DNA of 19,539 bases from assembly GCA_002770795.1 (NCBI GenBank), contig PCTP01000192.1, positions 1 through 19,539 on the forward strand, written 5' to 3'. Positions 1 through 8,179 of this stretch are shown in pieces (position 1 is the first letter of the stretch; every line of letters begins with the position of its first letter). Below the pieces are notes generated by a model. It ran no database searches. It was not told where the DNA came from and saw nothing but the letters and a program-made list of their open reading frames with translations. A program made the position numbers and the translations under genes. The DNA comes from Gammaproteobacteria bacterium CG22_combo_CG10-13_8_21_14_all_40_8 (GTDB lineage Bacteria > Pseudomonadota > Gammaproteobacteria > Enterobacterales > GCA-002770795).

Positions 1-346
1 TTTCCGGATCTTCAACAAACATAGCGGCATAGGCGACATTTAATTTGGAAGCAGCTCTTTTCACAGAGGAATTTTCAGGATCTCCCTCAACAAAGCTATC
101 AATCATGATTAAATAGGAAGGTGCGCCCTGTTTTACAGTTTTTGGATCATCATTATTGGCGATGGCTTTAGCCAAATTTTCGGCAAGATTTTCAGTGGCT
201 GAAGAGACAATGACCGCACAGCCCTGCAGCCAAAAACTCCCCAGAATAAAACTTAACAACCAGATAAAACGACTTGTTTTATCTTTTATATTTTTTGATT
301 GTGAGAAGTAACACTTTGATTGGCAAATAAATTGGGATGATTTCAT
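1..346 (-). CDS. TatT-like lipoprotein (TRAP transporter-associated), 5' part only
   Basis: This gene runs off the left edge, so only the first 115 codons are visible. An in-frame TGA lies three codons before the ATG at 344-346, so this ATG (or a later codon) is the start. The N-terminus is long and polar for about 25 residues. A hydrophobic stretch then ends in the lipobox LQGC with the acceptor at Cys43, indicating a lipidated periplasmic protein. The following text (VSSATENLAENLAKAI, NDDPKTVKQGAPSYLIMID, a GDPEN turn, then an AY-rich helix) matches my memory of the TatT family, TPR-like alpha-helical lipoproteins found beside TRAP transporters. No transporter gene is visible, because the neighbours lie outside the window. 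The family assignment rests on remembered motif similarity. The lipoprotein signal is seen directly. Confidence 0.75.
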   Translation of the reverse strand, partial: MKSSQFICQSKCYFSQSKNIKDKTSRFIWLLSFILGSFWLQGCAVIVSSATENLAENLAKAIANNDDPKTVKQGAPSYLIMIDSFVEGDPENSSVKRAASKLNVAYAAMFVEDPE

Positions 347-391
347 AAAGTTTCATTGAATAGAACTTGCAGCATTCATCAATTCACCAAG

Positions 392-397
392 ATTATA
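392..397 (-). promoter_or_regulatory. Possible -10 element for the TatT-like gene
   Basis: Read on the minus strand these bases are a perfect TATAAT, about 45 bases before the ATG at 346. No convincing -35 hexamer sits 16-18 bases upstream, where the sequence is an A-run. Perfect hexamers occur by chance in AT-rich intergenic DNA, so this is tentative. Confidence 0.3.
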
Positions 398-529
398 GAT
401 GTTTTGGCTGACAGTTTTTTTGATGGATTATTTTAGCATCAAATACAGCTAACTTATAGAGATAATCTAAAGAAGTTAATAACATGGCTATTTATTTAAT
501 GGCTGTTTAAATAATAACACCTAAGAGAT

Positions 530-564
530 AAGAATCCTCAAGATTGAGTCTCTTGAGGATTCTT
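530..564 (-). terminator. Hairpin after the alpha/beta hydrolase gene
   Basis: The arms at 530-543 and 551-564 form a perfect 14-bp stem with a 7-base loop, starting 19 bases beyond the minus-strand stop at 584. The T-tract that should follow on the minus strand is poor (TTCTTATCTCTT). It may be a weak intrinsic terminator or a 3'-end-stabilising stem. The stem is directly visible and its function is inferred from position. Confidence 0.6.
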
Positions 565-583
565 GTTGGTCTGTATGTAAAAA

Positions 584-1435
584 TCACTCTTTCCAGAAGG
601 TATGTTCTGCTTGTAATTCACATAAGTATTTACTGACAGCGATATAAAAATCAGGATCTTCCCAATAACCCATATGACAAGCCGGGTTCCATGAAGTCGC
701 AGCAGAACCTACGTTAATTTCAAAATCTCCTGCAACAGCATTATCATAAGCGGCATTTAAGCCTTTTAAAGGATAAGCAACGATATCGTCCTTATCATAA
801 AAGTTGAACCATTTGGCACGCTTTTGATAATCTTCTGTGTGCGCTTTGCCTTTGACTTCAATCGGTTTGTCATAAGTATCAGGATTTTGCGCTGCAAACA
901 ACGCCATAGGGTTGCCAAAGGTGATAAAACCAGTGAAGGTATCCATTTGCTCTAAAGCACTAAGGCCTTCCAAATGTCCTTTTGAACGCTTTTGTTGTTG
1001 GCGAATATCCCAAATAAAGTCTGACATAATCACGCCTCCAAAGGAATGCGCTAAAACAACCAAGGGTGTAGTAGCATCATCCACACGGCGATGAGAAGCT
1101 AATTTTCTCAAATTCTCCCGCACACGCTCATGAATAGCCAAATACAGATCATTTCGAACCCCATTTCTATAGGAATGTGAAACACCTAAATAATCCATAA
1201 AGGATCTTCGTAAACCAGGATAAGTGAGATTGTTTTTATAATTCACTCGTTGGCTTAATTGCGCCAATGAATCCTTCACCAAATCACCCCAATAGATTTC
1301 TTGAAAGACTAAATCATCTTCTGAATGATTAGGATTCTCTAAAATATATTTTTCAACAATTCGATGTTTAAGCTCAACTGAAAAAAACTGCTCTTCAGAT
1401 CCCAAACCATGAATGATTGCAATAGCCAGTTTCAT
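584..1435 (-). CDS. Alpha/beta-hydrolase-like protein, substrate unknown
   Basis: The 283-residue protein has no signal peptide or membrane segment and is probably cytoplasmic. It opens with a hydrophobic beta strand leading into HGLG (residues 9-12), the usual oxyanion-hole position of alpha/beta hydrolases. The nucleophile elbow is AHSFGG at 129-134, with Ser131 as the likely nucleophile. An acidic cluster (Asp214, Asp216, Asp217) followed by VAYPL and a late His254 in the PACHMGYW stretch would complete a Ser-Asp-His triad. The segment FITFGNP (170-176) resembles the strand after the elbow in lipase-like hydrolases. The gene stands alone, divergent from fadE. A perfect 14-bp palindrome lies just upstream and a hairpin just downstream. 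I do not recognise a characterised member, and esterase, lipase and thioesterase activities are all possible. Confidence 0.8.
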   Translation of the reverse strand: MKLAIAIIHGLGSEEQFFSVELKHRIVEKYILENPNHSEDDLVFQEIYWGDLVKDSLAQLSQRVNYKNNLTYPGLRRSFMDYLGVSHSYRNGVRNDLYLAIHERVRENLRKLASHRRVDDATTPLVVLAHSFGGVIMSDFIWDIRQQQKRSKGHLEGLSALEQMDTFTGFITFGNPMALFAAQNPDTYDKPIEVKGKAHTEDYQKRAKWFNFYDKDDIVAYPLKGLNAAYDNAVAGDFEINVGSAATSWNPACHMGYWEDPDFYIAVSKYLCELQAEHTFWKE

Positions 1436-1461
1436 GAATAATTCCTTCCTAAAAATAAAAG

Positions 1462-1475
1462 TTTACTATAGTAAA
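1462..1475. promoter_or_regulatory. Perfect 14-bp palindrome upstream of the hydrolase
   Basis: TTTACTATAGTAAA equals its own reverse complement. It begins 27 bases before the minus-strand ATG at 1435 and contains a TATAGT hexamer on both strands. It could therefore be a -10 region overlapped by a repressor operator. No good -35 partner is apparent. Function is inferred. Confidence 0.35.
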
Positions 1476-1538
1476 TCCTAACCAAAATTTGTCCCTGTGC
1501 ATAGCTTAAAGATAAATAGTTACAATAATAATTCTATT

Positions 1539-1588
1539 TTGTCTAAATAGTAGACAAGGCTTTGCCTAAAATGCCAGTTTTTTGTCTA
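1539..1588. promoter_or_regulatory. Repeated TTGTCTA half-sites upstream of fadE
   Basis: TTGTCTA (1539-1545), a 5-base spacer and TAGACAA (1551-1557) form a perfect 7-bp inverted repeat. A third TTGTCTA copy lies at 1582-1588, and an AGGC-TTT-GCCT mini-stem (1557-1567) sits between them. The group ends 80 bases before the fadE ATG. It looks like an operator for a dimeric regulator. It does not match the PsrA motif I remember, and I cannot name the regulator. Confidence 0.4.
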
Positions 1589-1668
1589 ATATACAAAAAA
1601 ATAGCGTCCTGAATTTGTGTTTTATTTGCTATGATAAAGAATATGGTTGATCTTTTTGGGAGAAATTT

Positions 1669-4089
1669 ATGTTACAAGCTTTCTGTTGGTTTTTGGGTTT
1701 TGTTTTAACCATCTCGGTTTTGGCCTATCACAGAGCTTCTATGAAAACCTACACGCTGACCTTTTTCTCTATACTTTTTGTGATCAGCATTGCATCAAGC
1801 AGCCCTTACATTGCTTGGTTAATCTATTTTGGATGGTTTATCCCACTCAATATCAAACCCATTCGACAAAAATTGGTGTCCAATCCCATCTTTAAGCTAT
1901 TTAAGAAACTGATGCCGCCCATTTCAGAAACAGAACAGGAAGCGTTAGAAGCTGGTACAGTTTGGTGGGAAGCGGAACTTTTTCGCGGAGCACCGGACTG
2001 GAAACAACTCCATGATATTCCACAAGCTCGATTGAGCCCCAAAGAGATTGCTTTTTTGGAAGGGCCAGTTGAAACCCTTTGCAGTATGGTAAATGACTGG
2101 AATGTGACCCATGAAAATGCCGATTTATCACCAGAGACTTGGCGTTTTATTAAGGATAATGGTTTTTTTGGTATGATCATTCCAAAGAAATTTGGCGGGT
2201 TAGAACTCTCTGCCTATGCCCATTCCCGAGTTTTGATTAAACTCAACTCCGTTTCTGCCACCCTAGGCACCATGGTTTCAGTCCCCAACTCTCTTGGGCC
2301 TGCAGAACTATTACTGCACTATGGAACCAAACAACAAAAGGATCACTACCTCCCGAAACTGGCTAAAGGAGAAGAAATCCCTTGCTTTGCTTTAACGGGA
2401 CCTGAAGCAGGATCAGATGCATCAGCCATTCCAGACGAAGGCATTGTTTGTCAGGATATTTTTGAAGGAAAAGAAGTTTTAGGTATCCGGCTTAATTGGG
2501 ACAAACGCTATATCACTCTAGCGCCAGTGGCTACAGTGCTTGGACTTGCTTTTAAGCTCTATGATCCCAAAAAGCTTTTGGGCGGCGCTGAAAACTATGG
2601 CATCACCTGCGCCCTTATCCCAATCAATTTACCTGGTATCACCATTGGCCGACGACACTATCCTTTAAATATTCCTTTTCAAAATGGTCCAACTCAGGGA
2701 AAGGATGTTTTTATTCCTATTGACTTCATCATTGGTGGCCCAACACAAGCAGGTAAAGGTTGGAAAATGCTGGTAGATTGTTTATCTGCGGGTCGAGCTA
2801 TTTCATTACCATCTGGCGCGATTGCCTCCGCAAAGGTTTCAGCCATTAGCAGTGGTGCCTATGCAAGGATAAGAAAGCAATTTCATTTACCTATAGGTAA
2901 AATGGAAGGTGTTGAAGAAGCATTAGCCAGAATAGGTGGCTATGCCTATGTCAATGCTGCGGTAGGTGCATTCACCTGTGCTGGTATTGATATTGGTGAA
3001 AAACCCTCGGTTGCTTCTGCCATTGTCAAATACCACACCACGGAGAATGCTCGTCGAGCCGTGATGGATGGCATGGATATTCATGGAGGAAAGTCCATTA
3101 TGCTTGGGCCTAAAAATTATCTGGGCCGCGCTTATCAATCAGCGCCCATTAGCATTACCGTTGAAGGAGCCAATATTCTGACTCGAAGCTTAATTATCTT
3201 TGGACAAGGTTCATTGAGGTGCCATCCTTACCTTCTTAAAGAAGTTAAAGCCGTTCACAATCCTGATCCGAAAAATAGTCTAGATGATTTCGATCAGGCC
3301 CTATTTGCCCATTTAGGATTTGCCTTCAGTAATTTCATCCGCAGTGCCTTTTTAGGTTTAACTGGTGGCAGAGGCAGCCAAACTCCCTTTAATGATGTTA
3401 CCGCTCGATATTACCAGCATATGAAGAGATTTAGCGCCAACTTGGCATTTTTATCTGATGTGGTATTTGGTGCATTGGGTGGAGAAGTAAAAAGAAGGGA
3501 AAGGATCTCCGCACGCTTAGGTGATATTTTAAGTGGTTTGTACTTAGGTTCCGCCATACTCAAAAGATTTGATGATGAGGGTCGTCATCATGAAGATATT
3601 CCTTTGGTATGCTACGCCATGGAAAGCCAACTGTATCAAATCCAAGAAGCTATTTTTGCGCTATTCAATAACTTTCCTATTACTTGGCTAGGCACATTGC
3701 TTAAATTTAAGCTCTATCCTTTTGGACGCCCTATCACTCCGCCTTCTGATTACCTCGCCCATAAGGTATCCACTATTTTAATGCAACCTTCAGAAACCCG
3801 AACCCGACTAGGAGAAGGCATTTATCTCTCGCCTACAATCCATAACAACTTGGGTAAAATGGAAAGCGTTTTAAAAGATATTATTGCGTCTGAAGCTATC
3901 TTAAGTAAACTCAAGGGAAATATTGAGACGAAGGAAACAAACCCTATTAAGCTGTCTCAATTAGCCCTTGCAGCAGGTTTAATCAATCAACAGAGCGCTG
4001 ATTTAATTGAGCGTGCAGAAATAGGCCGTCAACAGGTGATTGCTGTGGATGACTTTGACTCAAGCGAATTGAAGATAAAAAACAAATGA
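1669..4089 (+). CDS. fadE: Acyl-CoA dehydrogenase, FadE type
   Basis: The 806-residue protein is close to the length of the large FadE enzymes of gammaproteobacteria (about 814 in E. coli). FadE catalyses the first, FAD-dependent step of beta-oxidation, acyl-CoA to trans-2-enoyl-CoA. Residues 1-60 contain hydrophobic segments (about 5-22, 29-45 and 47-60) that probably anchor it to the inner membrane, as is usual for this subfamily. The dehydrogenase core starts near residue 85. TGPEAGSDA at 243-251 is the conserved flavin/substrate loop. EGANILTRS at 499-507, followed by FGQG, is the FadE-specific active-site stretch, with Glu499 the probable catalytic base. The C-terminal domain (about 530-790) is the extra helical region of long FadE proteins. 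The GGGAGAA-like ribosome site just before the ATG supports this start. Its stop overlaps the following thioesterase start (ATGA), implying translational coupling. Confidence 0.95.
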   Translation: MLQAFCWFLGFVLTISVLAYHRASMKTYTLTFFSILFVISIASSSPYIAWLIYFGWFIPLNIKPIRQKLVSNPIFKLFKKLMPPISETEQEALEAGTVWWEAELFRGAPDWKQLHDIPQARLSPKEIAFLEGPVETLCSMVNDWNVTHENADLSPETWRFIKDNGFFGMIIPKKFGGLELSAYAHSRVLIKLNSVSATLGTMVSVPNSLGPAELLLHYGTKQQKDHYLPKLAKGEEIPCFALTGPEAGSDASAIPDEGIVCQDIFEGKEVLGIRLNWDKRYITLAPVATVLGLAFKLYDPKKLLGGAENYGITCALIPINLPGITIGRRHYPLNIPFQNGPTQGKDVFIPIDFIIGGPTQAGKGWKMLVDCLSAGRAISLPSGAIASAKVSAISSGAYARIRKQFHLPIGKMEGVEEALARIGGYAYVNAAVGAFTCAGIDIGEKPSVASAIVKYHTTENARRAVMDGMDIHGGKSIMLGPKNYLGRAYQSAPISITVEGANILTRSLIIFGQGSLRCHPYLLKEVKAVHNPDPKNSLDDFDQALFAHLGFAFSNFIRSAFLGLTGGRGSQTPFNDVTARYYQHMKRFSANLAFLSDVVFGALGGEVKRRERISARLGDILSGLYLGSAILKRFDDEGRHHEDIPLVCYAMESQLYQIQEAIFALFNNFPITWLGTLLKFKLYPFGRPITPPSDYLAHKVSTILMQPSETRTRLGEGIYLSPTIHNNLGKMESVLKDIIASEAILSKLKGNIETKETNPIKLSQLALAAGLINQQSADLIERAEIGRQQVIAVDDFDSSELKIKNK

Positions 4090-4565
4090 ACTTAAGAAAC
4101 CATGAAACTGAAATGACTATTTTGGTGACACCTGACATGAGTAATTTCGGCGGTAATATGCATGGTGGAGAACTATTAAAGCTCCTCGATCAGGTAGCCT
4201 ATACCTGTGCCATGCGCTACTGTGGAAATTATGTTGTCACACTTTCTGTGGACAATGTTTTATTTAAGCAACCTATTCGTATCGGCGAACTCCTCATACT
4301 AAAAGCCGCTGTGAATTACACAGGGAAAACCTCTATGGAAGTAGGAATTCGTGTAATTTCTGAGGATCTTCACACTAGCACAGTTTGTCATACAAACTCA
4401 AGTCACTTTACCATGGTGGCTGTGGATGACAATGGTAAATCCACAGCTATTCCTACTTTTACCCCCACCACTGATATTGAAAAGAAACGTTGGGAAGATG
4501 CTTTATTCAGAAAAAAAATGCGTTCTGAATTACAAAAACAAAAAAAACAGCGAAAATCCTCATAA
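4086..4565 (+). CDS. Hotdog-fold acyl-CoA thioesterase (YciA/BACH-like)
   Basis: The 159-residue single-hotdog protein would hydrolyse acyl-CoA to free acid plus CoA in the cytoplasm. The N-terminal half carries the family signature, a Gly-rich FGGNMHGGELLKLLDQ stretch at residues 21-36. It has the His, the following GG and the Asp of the active-site helix. A beta strand (VVTLSVDNVLFKQPIRIGELL) matches the thioesterase core. The C-terminus (about 130-159) is Lys/Arg-rich and probably disordered. The start overlaps the fadE stop by four bases, so the two proteins are probably made from one message. This suggests control of acyl-CoA pools or CoA recycling alongside beta-oxidation. Chain-length preference cannot be read from the sequence. 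Confidence 0.88.
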   Translation: MNLRNHETEMTILVTPDMSNFGGNMHGGELLKLLDQVAYTCAMRYCGNYVVTLSVDNVLFKQPIRIGELLILKAAVNYTGKTSMEVGIRVISEDLHTSTVCHTNSSHFTMVAVDDNGKSTAIPTFTPTTDIEKKRWEDALFRKKMRSELQKQKKQRKSS

Positions 4566-4585
4566 GAAAACGATGGGTTTTCCAG

Positions 4586-4618
4586 AAAGCCTTCTTAGCG
4601 ACAAACAAGGCTTTTTTT
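4586..4618 (+). terminator. Intrinsic terminator of the fadE-thioesterase unit
   Basis: AAAGCCTT (4586-4593) pairs with AAGGCTTT (4607-4614) across a 13-base loop, and the stem runs into a T-tract ending at 4618. It lies 21 bases after the thioesterase stop and just before the convergent nirN stop. The T-tract favours the plus strand, though the stem could also slow minus-strand transcription leaving nirN. Confidence 0.8.
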
Positions 4619-4639
4619 ATTTTTGTGCGTTGAGATCAT

Positions 4640-6379
4640 CTAATGGCTGGTACCAGTAGATAAATGGGCTTTATTGTAAATATTGTATTTACCGACAGGA
4701 TGGCTCATAGGCAAGCGTTTAACTTCTTCAAAAGTTTTGGCATCATAAACAATGAGCATTCCATCATCTTCTAAGATACTAAGTAATGCATAACGACCAT
4801 CTTTGGTAAACTCAACATGAGCCGCTGTTTTGCCTGGAACGGGTTGTAAAGTTTTAACGATTTCTAAGGTGCGTTTATCAATAATATGCACCTTGTCCTT
4901 GTTGGGACCAAAAAAAACGTCGGTCCAAGCATAGGGGGTATTTTCATGGGATCGCATAAAAAATCCAGGCCCCTCTGTGTTAATAGTTTTAAAAGTTTTC
5001 CAATTATCCATATTGATAAAACTAATCTCTCCCTTGCCTAAATTGGGTGTTGCCATAATTCGATGACCTTGATACATCCAACTAATCCCTGAACCAAGAT
5101 GTGGCATACCAGGTAAATCTAAGTCGGCAATTTTTCTTTTAACATCTAATTGAACGACTTGCCCCCTGGCTGGTTGATTCAAGCCATCTTTGTGCTCGGA
5201 TGATTTCTTTCCCGATCCCAAAGGACGCACTGCCCCCATAACATTCCGATAGTCTGGCGAAAAGAAAAAGTCATCCAGGATAGCGTCTAATTCAGTCACT
5301 TTAGCCACAAATTGACCAGACTTTTGATTGAGGTCATCACCAGAGTCTGGGCGATAATCATGTACCATCCCCTTAATTTCTGCTGACGCATTCTTATCGT
5401 AAGGCAACTCCCAAAGTTCTGGCACATCTTTCAGTGCTACCACAAAACTATGTCTGGATCTGGCATCATAAACCGCACTGACACGAGAAGGGATCCCAGT
5501 TTGGCTCACGGCAGGAATTATTTTTTGTAATCTGAGATCTCGACCATCCAAGATCACCAAATTAAGTGGCCAATAGTTAGCAACCGCGACATAACGACCA
5601 TCATCTGATACAGCAATATTTCGTGTATTAATCCCCGCTCTTACTTCAGCCACAAAAGTTAAGTTATAGATATCGTATTTGCTAATCCAACCATCTCTTG
5701 ATGCAAAATACACGTAGCGTCCGTCTTCTGTAAACTTAGGGCCACCATGAAGAGCGAAGTGCGTTGGAAATCGCGTAATCGGTTCAAATTTATCACCATC
5801 TAAAATAGTCGCATGATGATCGCCTGCTTCCACCACAATAAATAAATTCCAAGGATCTGCTTTAAAAATGGGGCTTTTCTGAAATTTGTGTTCCGTATTT
5901 AATAGCTTTTGGCTTTTTTGAATATCCTGTTCAGTCCAACTTGGCATGGGATCGGGTCGGGTATAAATAACATCAACTAGCGCTTGTATTTGTTCATCGC
6001 TAAGTTGAGAGAACAGGGGCATTTGTGTGGCTACTCTGCCATTTTTAATCACATCAAAGGCAGTTTTTTTGCCTAAACGTTCCAAGTTCTCGGGTAACAA
6101 TGCTGGCCCCATGCCCCCTTCTCTATTCAAGCCATGACATTTTGAACATTGTTCGGTATATAGGTTATTCTTTGAATGCGACGTTTTAACATCCTGATTA
6201 TCCACAGCATAAATTGATTGAGCACAAAAAAGTAAACTAAAACAGAAAACCACTAACAATCCCATTAAAACAAATGAGCTTAATAACCTAAAAATTGACA
6301 CCTGTGGTTCTGTGTTTTGAGAATTTAGATGCTCAAAAGCTTTAGAAGAACTATTGTTGTTTTCCATAGAATCTATCAT
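4640..6379 (-). CDS. nirN: NirN, cytochrome cd1-like dihydro-heme d1 dehydrogenase
   Basis: NirN is a periplasmic NirS paralogue that, in known systems, performs the last step of heme d1 synthesis (dihydro-heme d1 to d1) and interacts with NirS and NirF. A polar 27-residue leader precedes a hydrophobic segment (about 29-57) ending SIYA, a probable signal peptide or membrane anchor. The cytochrome c domain has CSKCH at 78-82, with Met120 as the likely axial ligand. The eight-bladed d1-type propeller fills about 175-579, with heme-facing candidates His207/His211, His427, His478 and His521. At 579 residues it exceeds the roughly 500 I recall for Pseudomonas NirN. Part of the excess is the N-terminal leader, and a lysine-rich loop sits near 385-405. 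An in-frame GTG at codon 27 would give a classical signal peptide but has no good ribosome site. It lies 97 bases after nirJ, with no promoter that I can see. Confidence 0.9.
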   Translation of the reverse strand: MIDSMENNNSSSKAFEHLNSQNTEPQVSIFRLLSSFVLMGLLVVFCFSLLFCAQSIYAVDNQDVKTSHSKNNLYTEQCSKCHGLNREGGMGPALLPENLERLGKKTAFDVIKNGRVATQMPLFSQLSDEQIQALVDVIYTRPDPMPSWTEQDIQKSQKLLNTEHKFQKSPIFKADPWNLFIVVEAGDHHATILDGDKFEPITRFPTHFALHGGPKFTEDGRYVYFASRDGWISKYDIYNLTFVAEVRAGINTRNIAVSDDGRYVAVANYWPLNLVILDGRDLRLQKIIPAVSQTGIPSRVSAVYDARSRHSFVVALKDVPELWELPYDKNASAEIKGMVHDYRPDSGDDLNQKSGQFVAKVTELDAILDDFFFSPDYRNVMGAVRPLGSGKKSSEHKDGLNQPARGQVVQLDVKRKIADLDLPGMPHLGSGISWMYQGHRIMATPNLGKGEISFINMDNWKTFKTINTEGPGFFMRSHENTPYAWTDVFFGPNKDKVHIIDKRTLEIVKTLQPVPGKTAAHVEFTKDGRYALLSILEDDGMLIVYDAKTFEEVKRLPMSHPVGKYNIYNKAHLSTGTSH

Positions 6380-6476
6380 ATCTATTCTCTCTCATCAGCG
6401 CTTTCTGAGATAAAAACATCCATTTTTTTGCAGAAAGCTTTTTAATCAACTCGCTTGCTATCAAAAAAAGTTGACG

Positions 6477-7694
6477 CTATAAAACTGTAGTGGATTTTTT
6501 CCAATGTGGATCTGTCGACCTTGAATAGGGTTTGACTTCAACCCTTTGCGTTTGTGCAATACCGATCTCTTCATCGGTTAGATAACAGGCAGGATCTTCT
6601 TCCCAGGGATCACCCGTTAATTGATAAGCACGAATGCGAGCATTTCCACCACAAATATCCAGAAATTGACAAGCACCACAACGCCCTTTTACGGGTCTTG
6701 GCTTTTGTTTTAAACCCGCCATCAAATCGTTTGATGTATCCCGCCAAATTTCTGAAAATGCACGATCTTTGACATTACCTAAACTATATTGCCACCAAAA
6801 GGTATCGGGATGGACATCACCTAGATTATCAATATTAGCAATACTTACACCTGCGCCATTCCCCCCCCAAACTCTTAATGCTTGAGCGATTTTATCCGCT
6901 GAATCTGGATGATTTTTTTGTACCCAATGCAGCAAAATAACTGCATCCGCATCATTGTTCCCCGTCACAAAATCTGTTTCAAGACCCGCTTGAATATCTT
7001 GCCATGCTCTTTCTATCAGCCTTTCAACCGCTATGCGTGTGGCTTGGTGAACTACATCATCTTTGCGGTTTTTATTGCCTCTGCCGCCATAATTTAAATG
7101 AGAAAGATAAAACTTATCCACTTTCTCTGCGCTCATCAAATCAAGAATACCTTCAAACTGCGCTTGGTTATCTTCGGTTAGAGTAAAGCGTAACCCAGTT
7201 TTAACCTGTCTTTCCTTGAGTAATCTTATCGCTTTTAAAGAGGCTTCATAAGCACCTTGTTTGCGACGAAATTTATCATGGACCTCGCCAATACCATCAA
7301 TACTGATCCCTACATAATCAAAATGCATATTGGCTACTCTATCAGCTTGCTCCTCATTGATTAAGGTGCCATTAGTAGAAAGTGCCGTATAAAAACCCAG
7401 CTGTTTGGCTTGTTCCGATATTTCAAAAATATCAGGACGCAGCAATGGTTCCCCACCCGACAAAATCAGCACTGGCACACCAAATTGGCGCAAGTCTTTC
7501 ATCACTTCCATCACTTTCTCAGTAGCCAATTCTCCTGGAAAATCAGTATCTGCCGAAATAGAGTAACAATGCTTACAGGCTAAATTACAACGTCTAATTA
7601 AATTCCATATCACGACAGGCCCTTGGGTCGTGAGTTTTCTAGGTGTATTTTCCGGATGATTAATCATTCGCAAATATTGAGAAATTCTTAACAT
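6477..7694 (-). CDS. nirJ: NirJ, radical SAM heme d1 biosynthesis enzyme
   Basis: NirJ is a cytoplasmic radical SAM protein acting after the siroheme decarboxylases, replacing the two propionates on 12,18-didecarboxysiroheme rings A and B. The 405-residue protein has the radical SAM cluster CNLACKHC (Cys36, Cys40, Cys43) and the SAM-binding GGEP motif at 80-83. A C-terminal SPASM-like segment supplies Cys339, Cys342, Cys348 and Cys370 for a second Fe-S cluster. The start overlaps nirH by 7 bases, and GAGGG lies six bases before the ATG, supporting it. Codons 275-277 contain an uninterrupted run of eight G, unusual in this AT-rich context. Assignment is firm from motifs and gene order. Confidence 0.95.
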   Translation of the reverse strand: MLRISQYLRMINHPENTPRKLTTQGPVVIWNLIRRCNLACKHCYSISADTDFPGELATEKVMEVMKDLRQFGVPVLILSGGEPLLRPDIFEISEQAKQLGFYTALSTNGTLINEEQADRVANMHFDYVGISIDGIGEVHDKFRRKQGAYEASLKAIRLLKERQVKTGLRFTLTEDNQAQFEGILDLMSAEKVDKFYLSHLNYGGRGNKNRKDDVVHQATRIAVERLIERAWQDIQAGLETDFVTGNNDADAVILLHWVQKNHPDSADKIAQALRVWGGNGAGVSIANIDNLGDVHPDTFWWQYSLGNVKDRAFSEIWRDTSNDLMAGLKQKPRPVKGRCGACQFLDICGGNARIRAYQLTGDPWEEDPACYLTDEEIGIAQTQRVEVKPYSRSTDPHWKKSTTVL

Positions 7695-8176
7695 AGCTTA
7701 CCCTCATTAGTGGCGAGCCTTAGTCCTGTTTTTTTTAAAATTTTTCGACTCATTAATACACGATGATCTCTAACCGTCTGACCCGCTAAAGATTTTAAAT
7801 GTAGTATTTTTTGTTCAACTTCCTCAGGTCCTCGACCATGTACCATCGCAAATAAATTGTAACGCCATTCAGGATGTCTTCGAGGTCTTCGGTAACAATG
7901 ACTCACACTTTCTTCTTGACCAAATTTATCTCCCATAATATCGACAGAATCATCATCCACATCCCAAACCGTCATCGCATTAAATCGATAGCCTATTGCA
8001 TAATGATTTGGAACAAGTGCAATTCGTCGGATTGCACCTTGCTCCATCATATCTTCTAACCTCAACATTAAATCAGCTTCTGTCATCCCTAATTTCACAG
8101 CAGCGTCAGCATAAGGAGTGGGCGTCAAATTTAAACCTTCTTGTAATACCTCGACAATTTTTCTATCGGTGATCAT
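7688..8176 (-). CDS. nirH: NirH, siroheme decarboxylase subunit
   Basis: The 162-residue protein belongs to the Lrp/AsnC-like NirDLGH/AhbAB family, which decarboxylates siroheme to 12,18-didecarboxysiroheme in the cytoplasm. An N-terminal winged-helix region (about 1-55) ends IRRIALVPNHYAIGY. The AsnC-like domain carries FNAMTVWDV (66-73) and the YRRPRRHPEWRYNLFAMVHG segment (95-114), typical of the L/H (AhbB) half of the family. The RBS GGAGG is eight bases upstream. It starts three bases after nirG stops and overlaps nirJ. The H name rests on its order in the nirDLGH block. L and H are similar enough that sequence alone is weaker evidence. Confidence 0.9.
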   Translation of the reverse strand: MITDRKIVEVLQEGLNLTPTPYADAAVKLGMTEADLMLRLEDMMEQGAIRRIALVPNHYAIGYRFNAMTVWDVDDDSVDIMGDKFGQEESVSHCYRRPRRHPEWRYNLFAMVHGRGPEEVEQKILHLKSLAGQTVRDHRVLMSRKILKKTGLRLATNEGKLC

Positions 8177-8179
8177 TTT

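Noticed and set aside
912..1094. Antisense open frames inside the hydrolase and other large genes
   Set aside because: They are short, lack ribosome sites and family signals, and lie opposite or inside well-supported genes (also inside fadE, nirJ, nirF, norD, norB and nirS).
1630..1635. TATGAT as the fadE -10 element
   Set aside because: No acceptable -35 is found at 16-18 bases (TCCTGA at 17), so I did not list it as a promoter.
6400..6443. GCTTTCTG/CAGAAAGC hairpin plus T-run between nirJ and nirN as a terminator
   Set aside because: The T-run follows only on the plus strand, where no gene is transcribed. The loop is 23 bases, and the minus-strand reading has no T-tract.
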